From Brachybacterium alimentarium (GTDB lineage: Bacteria; Actinomycetota; Actinomycetes; Actinomycetales; Dermabacteraceae): a stretch of DNA of 64,000 bases. This document shows positions 37,257 to 45,455 of the stretch, in pieces (the stretch's first letter is position 1; each line of letters opens with the position of its first letter). Location: assembly GCF_002332425.1 (NCBI RefSeq), contig NZ_NRGS01000005.1, positions 168,758 through 232,757 on the forward strand, in the 5' to 3' direction. Below the pieces are notes generated by a model that saw only the letters and a program-made list of their open reading frames with translations, ran no database searches and was not told the origin of the DNA. The position numbers and the translations under genes were made by a program.

Positions 37257-37825
37257 ACGACGTGTCCCACGACCTCTCGCACGTGCGGGCCGACGGCTCG
37301 GCGCACATGGTCGACGTGACCGACAAGGCGGTCACCTCCCGCGAGGCGACCGCACGGGCCGTGCTGCGCACCCGGCCCGATGTCGTCGGCCGCATCGCGA
37401 GCGGCGACCTGCCCAAGGGGGAAGCCCTTGCGACGGCGAGGATCGCCGGGATCATGGGGGCCAAGCGCACCAGCGATCTCATTCCGCTGTGCCATCCGCT
37501 GCCCCTGAGCGGGGTCGAGCTCGACCTCGTGCCCGCCGAGGACCGGGTGGAGATCACGGCCCGCGTACGCACCAGGGGCGTCACCGGCGTCGAGATGGAG
37601 GCGCTCACCGCGGCCACGGTCGCGGCGCTGACCGTGTACGACATGATCAAGGCCGTGGACCATCTGGCGAGCATCGAGAACGTCGAGGTGCTCGCGAAGT
37701 CAGGGGGCAAGAGCGGCGACTGGACCCGCAGCGGTCGAGAAGACTGCGGGGGAACGGGGCCGTCGGCCGCTGCAGAGGCGCCCACGGACGCTGCGCAGCA
37801 AGGGTCCCAGGAGGAGCAGAGATGA
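37253..37825 (+). CDS. moaC: Cyclic pyranopterin monophosphate synthase MoaC
   Basis: A 190-residue enzyme acting after MoaA. Conserved parts are MVDVTDKAVTSREATARA, GDLPKGEALATARIAGIMGAK, LIPLCHPLPLSGVELDL, GVEMEALTAATVAALTVYDM and EVLAKSGGKSGDW. The last 30 residues are a low-complexity Gln/Ala/Glu extension not usual in the family. Start ATG overlaps the moeA stop by 4 bp. Confidence 0.95.
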   Translation: MNDVSHDLSHVRADGSAHMVDVTDKAVTSREATARAVLRTRPDVVGRIASGDLPKGEALATARIAGIMGAKRTSDLIPLCHPLPLSGVELDLVPAEDRVEITARVRTRGVTGVEMEALTAATVAALTVYDMIKAVDHLASIENVEVLAKSGGKSGDWTRSGREDCGGTGPSAAAEAPTDAAQQGSQEEQR

Positions 37826-38370
37826 AGCAGATGCCCGCCCGACGCACCGATGCGGACTGCGCAGTGCGTGAGGACCCCGACGCCGCGCCGGCGCTGAGCG
37901 GCACCGCCCGCGTCATCATCGCCTCGACCCGCGCGGCCGACGGCAGCTACGAGGACCGCACCGGCCCCCTGCTGCTCCAGTGGCTGCAGAGCAGGGGCCT
38001 GGAGGCAGCGGACAAGCAGGTCGTCAGCGACGGCCCCGAGGTCGGTCGCGCCCTCTCCGTGGCGATCGACGCCGGGATCGACGTCATCATCACCTCCGGC
38101 GGCACCGGCATCAGCCCCACCGACGTCACCCCCGAGCAGACCGCTCCGCTGCTCGACCGGGAGATGCCCGGCATCCTTGAGGCCGTGCGCCGCCTCGGCG
38201 CCGAGAAGGCCCCGACGTCCCTGCTGAGCCGGGGGCTGGCCGGGATGGCCCGGCGCAGCTTCGTGGTGAACCTGCCCGGCTCCCGCGGGGGAGTGCGCGA
38301 CGGGATCACGGTGCTCGACCCGATCCTCGACCACCTGCTCGAACAGCGCGACGGCGGGGGCCACGCATGA
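37822..38370 (+). CDS. mog: Molybdopterin adenylyltransferase, MogA/MoaB family
   Basis: A 182-residue protein that activates molybdopterin by adenylylation before MoeA. It has TARVIIASTRAADGSYED, TSGGTGISPTDVTPEQT and the LPGS loop (VVNLPGSRGGVRDG). The N-terminal about 27 residues are family-foreign and hydrophilic. Start ATG at 37822 follows AGGAGGAGC and overlaps the moaC stop by 4 bp; the open frame extends back into moaC without support. MogA versus MoaB naming cannot be settled by eye. Confidence 0.9.
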   Translation: MKQMPARRTDADCAVREDPDAAPALSGTARVIIASTRAADGSYEDRTGPLLLQWLQSRGLEAADKQVVSDGPEVGRALSVAIDAGIDVIITSGGTGISPTDVTPEQTAPLLDREMPGILEAVRRLGAEKAPTSLLSRGLAGMARRSFVVNLPGSRGGVRDGITVLDPILDHLLEQRDGGGHA

Positions 38371-38855
38371 GCGCCGGCACCGAGCCCGAGCCGCTGCGCA
38401 TCGAGGGCGACCCGGCGATGGGAGCAGCCGCCGAGCGCGTCCGCCTTGCCGAGGTGACCACGGAGCCGGTCTCCGTGGCCCGGATGGTCGAGGCCGTCGC
38501 GGATCCCCGCTGCGGCGCGGTCGTCACCTTCGACGGCGTCGTGCGCGACCACGACGGAGGCCGCGGCGTCGAGCGGCTGGAGTACTCGGCCCACCCCGGC
38601 GCGGCAGCCGTGATGCTCGAGGTCGCGCATGAGATCTCCGCGCGCTATCCGGACACGCTGATCGCCGTCGCCCACCGCTACGGGCCGCTCGAGATCGGGG
38701 ACAGCGCCCTGGCCTGTGCGGTCGCCGCGCCGCACCGGAAACAGGCCTTCGTGGCCTGCGACGACCTCGTGGACACGGTCAAGCAGCGTCTGCCGATCTG
38801 GAAGCTCCAGGTGTTCGACGACGGCGAGAGCGAATGGGTGGGCGCGCTCGGCTGA
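38367..38855 (+). CDS. moaE: Molybdopterin synthase catalytic subunit MoaE
   Basis: A 162-residue subunit that pairs with MoaD to build the dithiolene. Conserved parts are VVTFDGVVRDHDGGRGVERL, the GPLEIGDSALACAVAAPHR stretch with HRKQAFVACDDLVDTVK (catalytic Lys) and LPIWKLQVFDDGESEW. The first about 30 residues are extra. It overlaps mog by 4 bp and ends the operon; a GTGCCN repeat follows at once and no hairpin terminator was found before the next gene. Confidence 0.95.
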   Translation: MSAGTEPEPLRIEGDPAMGAAAERVRLAEVTTEPVSVARMVEAVADPRCGAVVTFDGVVRDHDGGRGVERLEYSAHPGAAAVMLEVAHEISARYPDTLIAVAHRYGPLEIGDSALACAVAAPHRKQAFVACDDLVDTVKQRLPIWKLQVFDDGESEWVGALG

Positions 38856-38858
38856 TCC

Positions 38859-39020
38859 GTGCCGTGCCGTGCCGTGCCTTTCGTGCCAGTGCCAGTGCCA
38901 GTGCCAGTGCCAGTGCCAGTGCCCGTGTGCGTGCGTGCCGTGCCTGTGCCTGTGCCTGTGCCTCTACCTGTGAGTGTGCCCGCGCCCGTCCGCATGCCCG
39001 TGCCCGTGCGCGTCGGCTGC
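38859..39020. repeat. Degenerate hexanucleotide (GTGCCN) tandem repeat after moaE
   Basis: Starting 4 bp after the moaE stop the sequence is mostly variants of GTGCCN. Six exact GTGCCA units occupy 38883-38918 and four exact GTGCCT units 38940-38963, with GTGCCG and GTGCCC variants around them. In one frame it would read as Pro-Val repeats, but no start, ribosome site or conserved sequence goes with it. It separates moaE from the phosphoesterase gene. Such arrays can change length by slippage. Confidence 0.85.
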
Positions 39021-39048
39021 GCGTCACCGCCCCGTCATCTGCGCTCGT

Positions 39049-39054
39049 TACGGT
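39049..39054 (+). promoter_or_regulatory. Leaderless -10 box (TACGGT) for the phosphoesterase gene
   Basis: TACGGT ends 6 nt before the ATG at 39061, directly after the hexanucleotide repeat. Confidence 0.45.
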
Positions 39055-39060
39055 GGCACC

Positions 39061-39915
39061 ATGCGCATCCTCCACCTCAGCGACACCCACCTCCACGGTG
39101 ATCCCGCGGCTCGGCACTACGACCGGATCGACACCACGGCTGCCCTGCGCGGGCTGCTGGACCGCTTCGCCGCGGTCGACGGCCTGGACGCGATCGTCCA
39201 CACGGGGGACGCCTCCGAGGACGGCACCCCCGAGAGCTACCGCCTGCTCCACGAGATCCTCGACCCCTTCGCCGCCGAGAAGGGCGCCGCGCTCGCCGTG
39301 GTGATGGGCAACCATGACGTCTCCGTCGCCTACGGGGAGACCATCGCGTTGGGGGACCGCGGCACGACGGTCCAGGACAGGGTGATCCCGCTCGAGACCG
39401 GAGGACGCATCGTCGTGCTCGACTCGAGCGTTCCGGGGGCGGGATACGGACATCTGGATCCCGAGCAGCTCACCTGGCTCTCCGGGGTGCTCGACGAACC
39501 CGCCGCGGGTGGCACCGTGCTGGCGATCCACCATCCTCCGCTGGTCGGCGCGACGACGCTGCTGCGGGCGCTGGACCTCGACGGGCTCGACGAGCTCGCC
39601 GCGGTGCTCGAGGGCTCCGACGTGCGGATCGTGCTCTCGGGCCATTACCACCACGAGATGACCGGGGCGATCGCCGGGATCCCGCTGCACGTGGTCCCCG
39701 GCATCACGAACGTCGTGGACCCGGTGACGGCGGGCGAGCACGAGCAGTCCCGGGCCCAATCCGGAGCCAGCCTGGTCGAGCTCGGTGCCGGGGCGCCCCG
39801 GGTGGTCACCTCGATCTTCCCCAACGCGGGTGACACCTCGGCAGATCCGGAGACCCCGGTCTACGACTTCGGGCCGGAGCAGGTCGCCGCGATCGTCGAC
39901 GCGGCCGGGCGCTGA
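39061..39915 (+). CDS. Metallophosphoesterase, CpdA-like calcineurin family
   Basis: A 284-residue metal-dependent phosphodiesterase. The motif set is complete: LSDTHLHG (D, H), IVHTGDASEDG (GDxxxxG), VVMGNHDVSV (GNHD), IHHPPLV (the H-motif) and VLSGHYHHEMTG (GHxH). The closest group is the cyclic nucleotide phosphodiesterase CpdA/class III, but substrates of this family range widely. The start at 39061 is chosen because the motif domain begins at residue 2; the frame is open upstream through the repeat, where it would add only Pro/Cys-rich sequence. Confidence 0.9.
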   Translation: MRILHLSDTHLHGDPAARHYDRIDTTAALRGLLDRFAAVDGLDAIVHTGDASEDGTPESYRLLHEILDPFAAEKGAALAVVMGNHDVSVAYGETIALGDRGTTVQDRVIPLETGGRIVVLDSSVPGAGYGHLDPEQLTWLSGVLDEPAAGGTVLAIHHPPLVGATTLLRALDLDGLDELAAVLEGSDVRIVLSGHYHHEMTGAIAGIPLHVVPGITNVVDPVTAGEHEQSRAQSGASLVELGAGAPRVVTSIFPNAGDTSADPETPVYDFGPEQVAAIVDAAGR

Positions 39916-39950
39916 TCCGCTCCCTCGCTTTCCGGCTCAGGGCAGCAAGA

Positions 39951-39979
39951 AGCCCCCGCGGATCCTCTCCACAGGGGCT
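39951..39979. terminator. Hairpin between phosphoesterase and small-protein genes
   Basis: AGCCCC and GGGGCT arms with inner pairs (about 11 bp with wobbles) around a 7-nt loop, 36 bp past the phosphoesterase stop and 31 bp past the convergent small gene's stop. On the minus strand it is followed by TCTTG. Confidence 0.45.
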
Positions 39980-40009
39980 CAGGCGATCAGTGGCTGTGCA
40001 GCCGACTCC

Positions 40010-40180
40010 TCAGTAGCCGAATCCGTAGGGACGGACGCCCTGGCTGCTGACGGGGCCGGGGGTGATCGGGTCCTGGCCGTGCTGGTGGCGGGCGGCGTTC
40101 CCGGCCGCGACGATGTCCTCAGCGAGCTGGGAATCGGAACGGCGGCGCAGCATGGCACCGAAGGCACGAAGAATGGCCAT
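40010..40180 (-). CDS. 56-residue small protein, unknown function
   Basis: A short frame with a good ribosome site (GAGGAG, about 10 nt before the ATG at 40180) and a terminator-like hairpin after it. The product begins MAILRAFGAMLRRRSDSQLA, continues with an amphipathic, Ala-rich helix and ends in a Pro/Gly-rich tail closing with PYGFGY. The basic start and aromatic end, plus coding-like codon choice, suggest a real gene. It is not a fragment of any family I recognise. It converges on the phosphoesterase gene and is divergent from groES. Confidence 0.6.
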   Translation of the reverse strand: MAILRAFGAMLRRRSDSQLAEDIVAAGNAARHQHGQDPITPGPVSSQGVRPYGFGY

Positions 40181-40311
40181 CAGGGGGAAATCTCCTCTGG
40201 GTCGGAGCGGCGGGATGCCGCGCCCTGGATCGCAGGGGCCACGGCAACGTCTCTGCTGTCAGTTCTACCGTGCGCGGGCTGAGGACTCCAGGCTTCGGAG
40301 CCCACTGGTTG

Positions 40312-40339
40312 CCAGGTTCACAATAAGCAGGTGACCTGG
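40312..40339. promoter_or_regulatory. Imperfect inverted repeat, possible regulator site
   Basis: CCAGGT-T-CAC and GTG-ACCTGG flank an AT-rich centre (9-bp arms with one bulged base), 130 bp upstream of the small gene start and about 100 bp before the first CIRCE. No known regulator matches. Confidence 0.3.
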
Positions 40340-40435
40340 TGCGCAATGGTGATCTGCGCGATGTGTGGCGGGCCTGTGACGTGACGGACCGCGAGGGGGT
40401 CGGCCACCGCCCGCGCCGCGGTCCCGGACGTCGAT

Positions 40436-40462
40436 TTAGCACTCGTCTTGCATGAGTGCCAG
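40436..40462 (+). promoter_or_regulatory. CIRCE element 1 (HrcA operator)
   Basis: TTAGCACTC-N9-GAGTGCCAG. The left arm is identical to the CIRCE consensus, and the right arm differs from GAGTGCTAA at two places. The -35 hexamer TTGCAT falls in its spacer. It lies 183 bp upstream of the groES start codon. Confidence 0.93.
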
Positions 40463-40476
40463 CGCGGTCCTACAGT
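40448..40476 (+). promoter_or_regulatory. Probable groES-groL promoter
   Basis: -35 TTGCAT (40448-40453), 17-bp spacer, -10 TACAGT (40471-40476). The expected start site is near 40483, just before the second CIRCE, leaving a leader of about 136 nt. Confidence 0.65.
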
Positions 40477-40483
40477 TGTCCCG

Positions 40484-40510
40484 TTGGCAGTCGACGGCCG
40501 AGAGTGCCAG
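40484..40510 (+). promoter_or_regulatory. CIRCE element 2, degenerate (HrcA operator)
   Basis: TTGGCAGTC-N9-GAGTGCCAG. The left arm matches the consensus at 7 of 9 places, the right arm equals that of element 1, and the 9-bp spacing is exact. It begins at the predicted transcription start. Confidence 0.7.
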
Positions 40511-40605
40511 AAGCTGCCGCAGAGGGAACCTCCTCGGTCGGCACCGCGACGACGACCGGGATCGGGCTCCCTGCCCTTAGAACTCACAGAGTCATCTCTT
40601 CATGA

Positions 40606-42507
<1,902 letters not shown>

Positions 42508-42545
42508 TCCTCACTCGAGCCGACCGGTAGGTCGCTCGACGTCGT

Positions 42546-42591
42546 CCGACGGGCGGGTGGAACGGGGAGACCCGGTCCGCCCGCCCGTCGG
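42546..42591 (+). terminator. Terminator hairpin after groL
   Basis: 16-bp stem (42546-42561 with 42576-42591, one G-U pair) and a 14-nt loop that itself contains a short CGGG/CCCG pairing. It is 38 bp past the groL stop. Confidence 0.8.
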
Positions 42592-42689
42592 CATATCGGG
42601 CGTCCGACCTGCGGCGAGGATCACGTCTGGAGGGTCGTCGCGGCCTAAGATGGCCAGGTCCCTGTGCGACCACCGTGGGAGGAGCACCC

Positions 42690-43391
42690 GTGAGCAGCAG
42701 CCCTGATCTCGTGCATCCCGCGGGCGACGACAGTCTGCCCACGCGGACCTTCGGGCCCCCGGTCGGCGTCGTGCTCGGCACGCTCGGTGCGGGCTTCGTG
42801 TTCGCCGTGGTGCTCGAGTTCCTGGTGATCATCAGCTTCGTGGGCCAGCGGCTGTGGCGCGACCCCGCGCTGATGCACGACATCGTCTTCACCCTGCCCC
42901 TGCTGCTGTGGGTGCTGGTCGCGGCCGCCACGGCCGTGGTGTGCCTGCGGATCCTCACCGCCTGGCTGCAGATCGACGCGCACGGATTCGTGCTGCGCAG
43001 TCTCGCCCGGCGCACTCGCGCGGCACGCTGGGACGAGGTGGGTCGCGTGATCGCGGTGCGCGACATCGACCGCGGCGCCTCGGCGGCAGAGCTGCTCGAG
43101 GCGTCGGAGACCACCTACGACGGCGTGTACGTCATGGACCGGCAGGGGCGCCGGATGCTCGCCGTCTCCAGCCGCTTCTTCGGCCCGCGCGCCCAGGAGA
43201 TGACGCTGCAGCGGGCCCGCGAGGCCGGCGTGCGCATCGACCACGTCGACGTGATCACTGCCGCGGACCTGCGCTCTCAGGCCCCGCAGGCGATGAGCGT
43301 CGTGGATCGCCACCCCAACCTCCTGCTCCTCCTGCTCGCGGTGTTCTACACCGCCCACAACGTCCTGACCTTCGCCGTGTGGGGGCTGTGA
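42690..43391 (+). CDS. Membrane protein with PH-like domain, unknown function
   Basis: A 233-residue protein: two N-terminal helices (VGVVLGTLGAGFVFAVVL and TLPLLLWVLVAAATAVVC), a soluble PH-like beta domain (AWLQIDAHGFVLRSLARRTR through YDGVYVMDRQGRRMLAVSS) and a final helix (LLLLLLAVFYTAHNVLTFAVW). The start is GTG at 42690 with GGAGGAGC upstream; a -10-like TAAGAT lies at 42646-42651. It overlaps the pseudouridine synthase gene by 4 bp, but no functional link is apparent. Confidence 0.75.
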   Translation: MSSSPDLVHPAGDDSLPTRTFGPPVGVVLGTLGAGFVFAVVLEFLVIISFVGQRLWRDPALMHDIVFTLPLLLWVLVAAATAVVCLRILTAWLQIDAHGFVLRSLARRTRAARWDEVGRVIAVRDIDRGASAAELLEASETTYDGVYVMDRQGRRMLAVSSRFFGPRAQEMTLQRAREAGVRIDHVDVITAADLRSQAPQAMSVVDRHPNLLLLLLAVFYTAHNVLTFAVWGL

Positions 43392-44368
43392 GCGAGCAGC
43401 CGGGACGAGCTGCCCGTCGTCGCGCCCGCCGTCGGCCGCCGCCCCTGCCCCAGCGCGAGGGACTGGACGCCGTGCGCTGGAGGGTCCCGCGCGACGCGGC
43501 CGAGGGACGTCCCGCCCTCGAGGCGCTGCTCGAACGCTTCCCCGCGCTCGCGGTGGCGGAGGCGACGCCGCTGGATGCACGATTCGTCCGGGGCGAGATC
43601 GTGGACGCGGACGGCAGCCCCTGGTCCGCAGATGCCCCCGTCGGCCCGGAGGACGAGCTGTGGTTCCACCGGGAGCTGCGCGAGGAGCACGTCCCCGAGG
43701 CGGAGCTGCCGATCATCCACCGTGACGAGCACCTGCTCGTGCTCGACAAGCCCCATGACATGGCCACCATGCCGCGAGGCGCGCATGTGCTCTCCAGTGC
43801 TCTGGTGCGCCTGCGCCGGGCCACCGGGATCGAGACCCTGGTGCCCCTGCACCGCCTGGACCGTCGCACTGCCGGCGTGCTCGCCTTCGGGATCGTGCCC
43901 GACGAGCGCTCCGCCTACCAGCAGCTCTTCGCGCGCGCCGAGGTGGCGAAGGGGTACGAGGCGCGAGTGCGGCTCGGACCGGAGACGTCGATCCCGACGA
44001 CCCCGGGGGAGCGGGTGATGCTCCTGGACCGCCTCGTCAAGCAGCGCGGAGAGTTGATCACGCAGGTGCTGCCCGGCGAGCCGAACGTGCGGACACTGCT
44101 CGAGGTGGCCACCTCGGAGACCGACGGCACGCTGCTGCTGCGACTGCACCCGTGCACCGGACGCACGCATCAGCTCCGGGCGCAGCTCTCCTCCCGCGGC
44201 GCGCCGATCCTGGGGGAGGACCTCTATCCGGAGCCTCGCCCGTCGACGGACGGCGACGCGGTCCCCGGACTCCCGCTGCAGCTGCTCGCACGGTCGCTCG
44301 CGTTCCTCGACCCGATCACGGGGCAGGAGCGGCGCTTCCGCAGCGGTCGGCAGCTTGCAGGGGCGTGA
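43388..44368 (+). CDS. RluA-family RNA pseudouridine synthase
   Basis: A 326-residue enzyme isomerising uridine in RNA. The catalytic motif is PLHRLDRRTAGVLAFG (Asp after HRL), preceded by PIIHRDEHLLVLDKPHDMAT and followed by LHPCTGRTHQLRAQLSSRGAPILGEDLY-type family sequence. The N-terminus is Arg-rich with no clear S4 domain. The start is GTG at 43388, overlapping the upstream stop by 4 bp; a longer open frame exists inside the membrane-protein gene but is out of keeping with the family. The target site (16S, 23S or tRNA) cannot be told. Confidence 0.9.
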   Translation: MSEQPGRAARRRARRRPPPLPQREGLDAVRWRVPRDAAEGRPALEALLERFPALAVAEATPLDARFVRGEIVDADGSPWSADAPVGPEDELWFHRELREEHVPEAELPIIHRDEHLLVLDKPHDMATMPRGAHVLSSALVRLRRATGIETLVPLHRLDRRTAGVLAFGIVPDERSAYQQLFARAEVAKGYEARVRLGPETSIPTTPGERVMLLDRLVKQRGELITQVLPGEPNVRTLLEVATSETDGTLLLRLHPCTGRTHQLRAQLSSRGAPILGEDLYPEPRPSTDGDAVPGLPLQLLARSLAFLDPITGQERRFRSGRQLAGA

Positions 44369-44378
44369 CTCACCACGG

Positions 44379-44447
44379 GCTGCCGGCGCTTGGCTGTCGG
44401 CACCTGGCTGCCAGTACTTGGCTGTCGGTACCTGGCGGTCATCCCTG
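44379..44447. repeat. 14-bp imperfect tandem repeat
   Basis: Four complete 14-bp units with the pattern GCTGYCRGYRCYTG (44379-44434) plus a partial fifth to 44447. Units 1/3 and 2/4 are most alike, so a 28-bp unit duplicated once. It begins 11 bp after the pseudouridine synthase stop. Confidence 0.8.
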
Positions 44448-44508
44448 ATGGTCCGTGCGCTCGCGGTCCGGCCCGGCCGCCACCAGGAGACTCCCTGCGC
44501 GCGGAACG

Positions 44509-44514
44509 TACGCT
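44509..44514 (+). promoter_or_regulatory. Leaderless -10 box (TACGCT) for the 44521 gene
   Basis: TACGCT ends 6 nt before the GTG at 44521; no ribosome site is seen. Confidence 0.5.
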
Positions 44515-44520
44515 GTCGCC

Positions 44521-45297
44521 GTGAGCACCCCGCAGATCCCCGACTCCGCCGTCCCGGAGCCCGGCCCGCGGCGGACCCGCAGCGGTGCCGTCATCGTGGG
44601 CCCCACCGTCGCCGCGCGCTATGTGCCCGGTGCCCTCATCGGCCTGCCGCTGATCTCTGTGCTGCTCTCGCCCTTCGCCGGTGCCGGCCTCCAGCAGTGG
44701 CGCCTCGGCCGGCTCCGGGGCGGCCACGATGGACTGCTCGAACAGCTCCTCTCCCCGGCATGGGTGCAGCTGCTGACGGGAGCGCTCCTGCTGTGGGCCC
44801 TGTTCGCCCTCTGGGCGATCGTGCCGATGCTCGTGACCCATCGCGTGGTCCATCTCGATGAGGCGGCCGGCACGCTCACGCTGCGCAAGGGGCTGCGCAC
44901 CACAGACCGCGCCGACATCTCCGAGGTCGACCACGCCGTGGGGGAGGCGGAGCGCGGCAGCATCGCTCTGATCGGCCTGCGCGCCCGACCGCGCCACGGG
45001 GAGCCGGAGGACCGCCAATGGGTGGTCCAGGAGATCGGCTGGGACGCGAGATCGTTCGACGGCCTGCGAGCACTGCAAACCGCGGCCGGATTGCGCCCCG
45101 CCCCGCCTCGCGGTGTGCTCGTGCGCGAGAACCGTCGGCGGCGGATCGCGCGGTCGAACCACGAGCTCGCCGAGCGTCTGGGCATGCCTTGGCGACCGCA
45201 GTACGAGCACGACGAAGAAGCGTTCCGCGCGGAGTTCGACCGCGTGCGGCGGGTGCTCGGGGGCAAGGAGGAGCCCCGACCCACCGACCCCGAATAG
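44521..45297 (+). CDS. Membrane protein with C-terminal LGMPW motif, unknown function
   Basis: A 258-residue protein with two helices (PGALIGLPLISVLLSPFAG and LLTGALLLWALFALWAIV), a PH-like beta region (HRVVHLDEAAGTLTLRKGLR) and a C-terminal helical segment ELAERLGMPWRPQYEHDEEA. That last motif recurs in the proteins at 52590 and 53666. The GTG at 44521 is supported by a leaderless box; the frame is open for 22 more codons upstream. No known family is recognised. Confidence 0.7.
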   Translation: MSTPQIPDSAVPEPGPRRTRSGAVIVGPTVAARYVPGALIGLPLISVLLSPFAGAGLQQWRLGRLRGGHDGLLEQLLSPAWVQLLTGALLLWALFALWAIVPMLVTHRVVHLDEAAGTLTLRKGLRTTDRADISEVDHAVGEAERGSIALIGLRARPRHGEPEDRQWVVQEIGWDARSFDGLRALQTAAGLRPAPPRGVLVRENRRRRIARSNHELAERLGMPWRPQYEHDEEAFRAEFDRVRRVLGGKEEPRPTDPE

Positions 45298-45386
45298 AGC
45301 GGGAACCTGGCGGGCCGGGGCTGTATCCGGCGGTGCTGTGCTGTGCTGTGCCCGGCTGGACCGATGCGGCCCGGCTGGACCGACAC

Positions 45387-45405
45387 GTCCGGGCCAGGCC
45401 CGGAC
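45387..45405. terminator. Short GC hairpin between convergent genes
   Basis: 9-bp perfect arms GTCCGGGCC and GGCCCGGAC with a one-base centre (8 bp realistic), between the 44521 gene stop and the pit stop. The stretch 45330-45390 also holds CTGTG triplets and two copies of CCCGGCTGGACCGA. Confidence 0.5.
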
Positions 45406-45455
45406 TGGCCGGTGCCTCGCGGCCGGCGATGCGTGTCAGTCCGGCCGCATGCGGC

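Noticed and set aside
38859..39020. CRISPR array
   Set aside because: Repeat units are 6 bp with no spacers; the other arrays (8, 12 and 14 bp units) also lack spacers, and no cas genes are present.
38859..39101. Frame encoding Pro-Val repeats over the hexanucleotide array
   Set aside because: Product of the GTGCCN repeat; no ribosome site, no homology, and it runs into the phosphoesterase gene in another frame.
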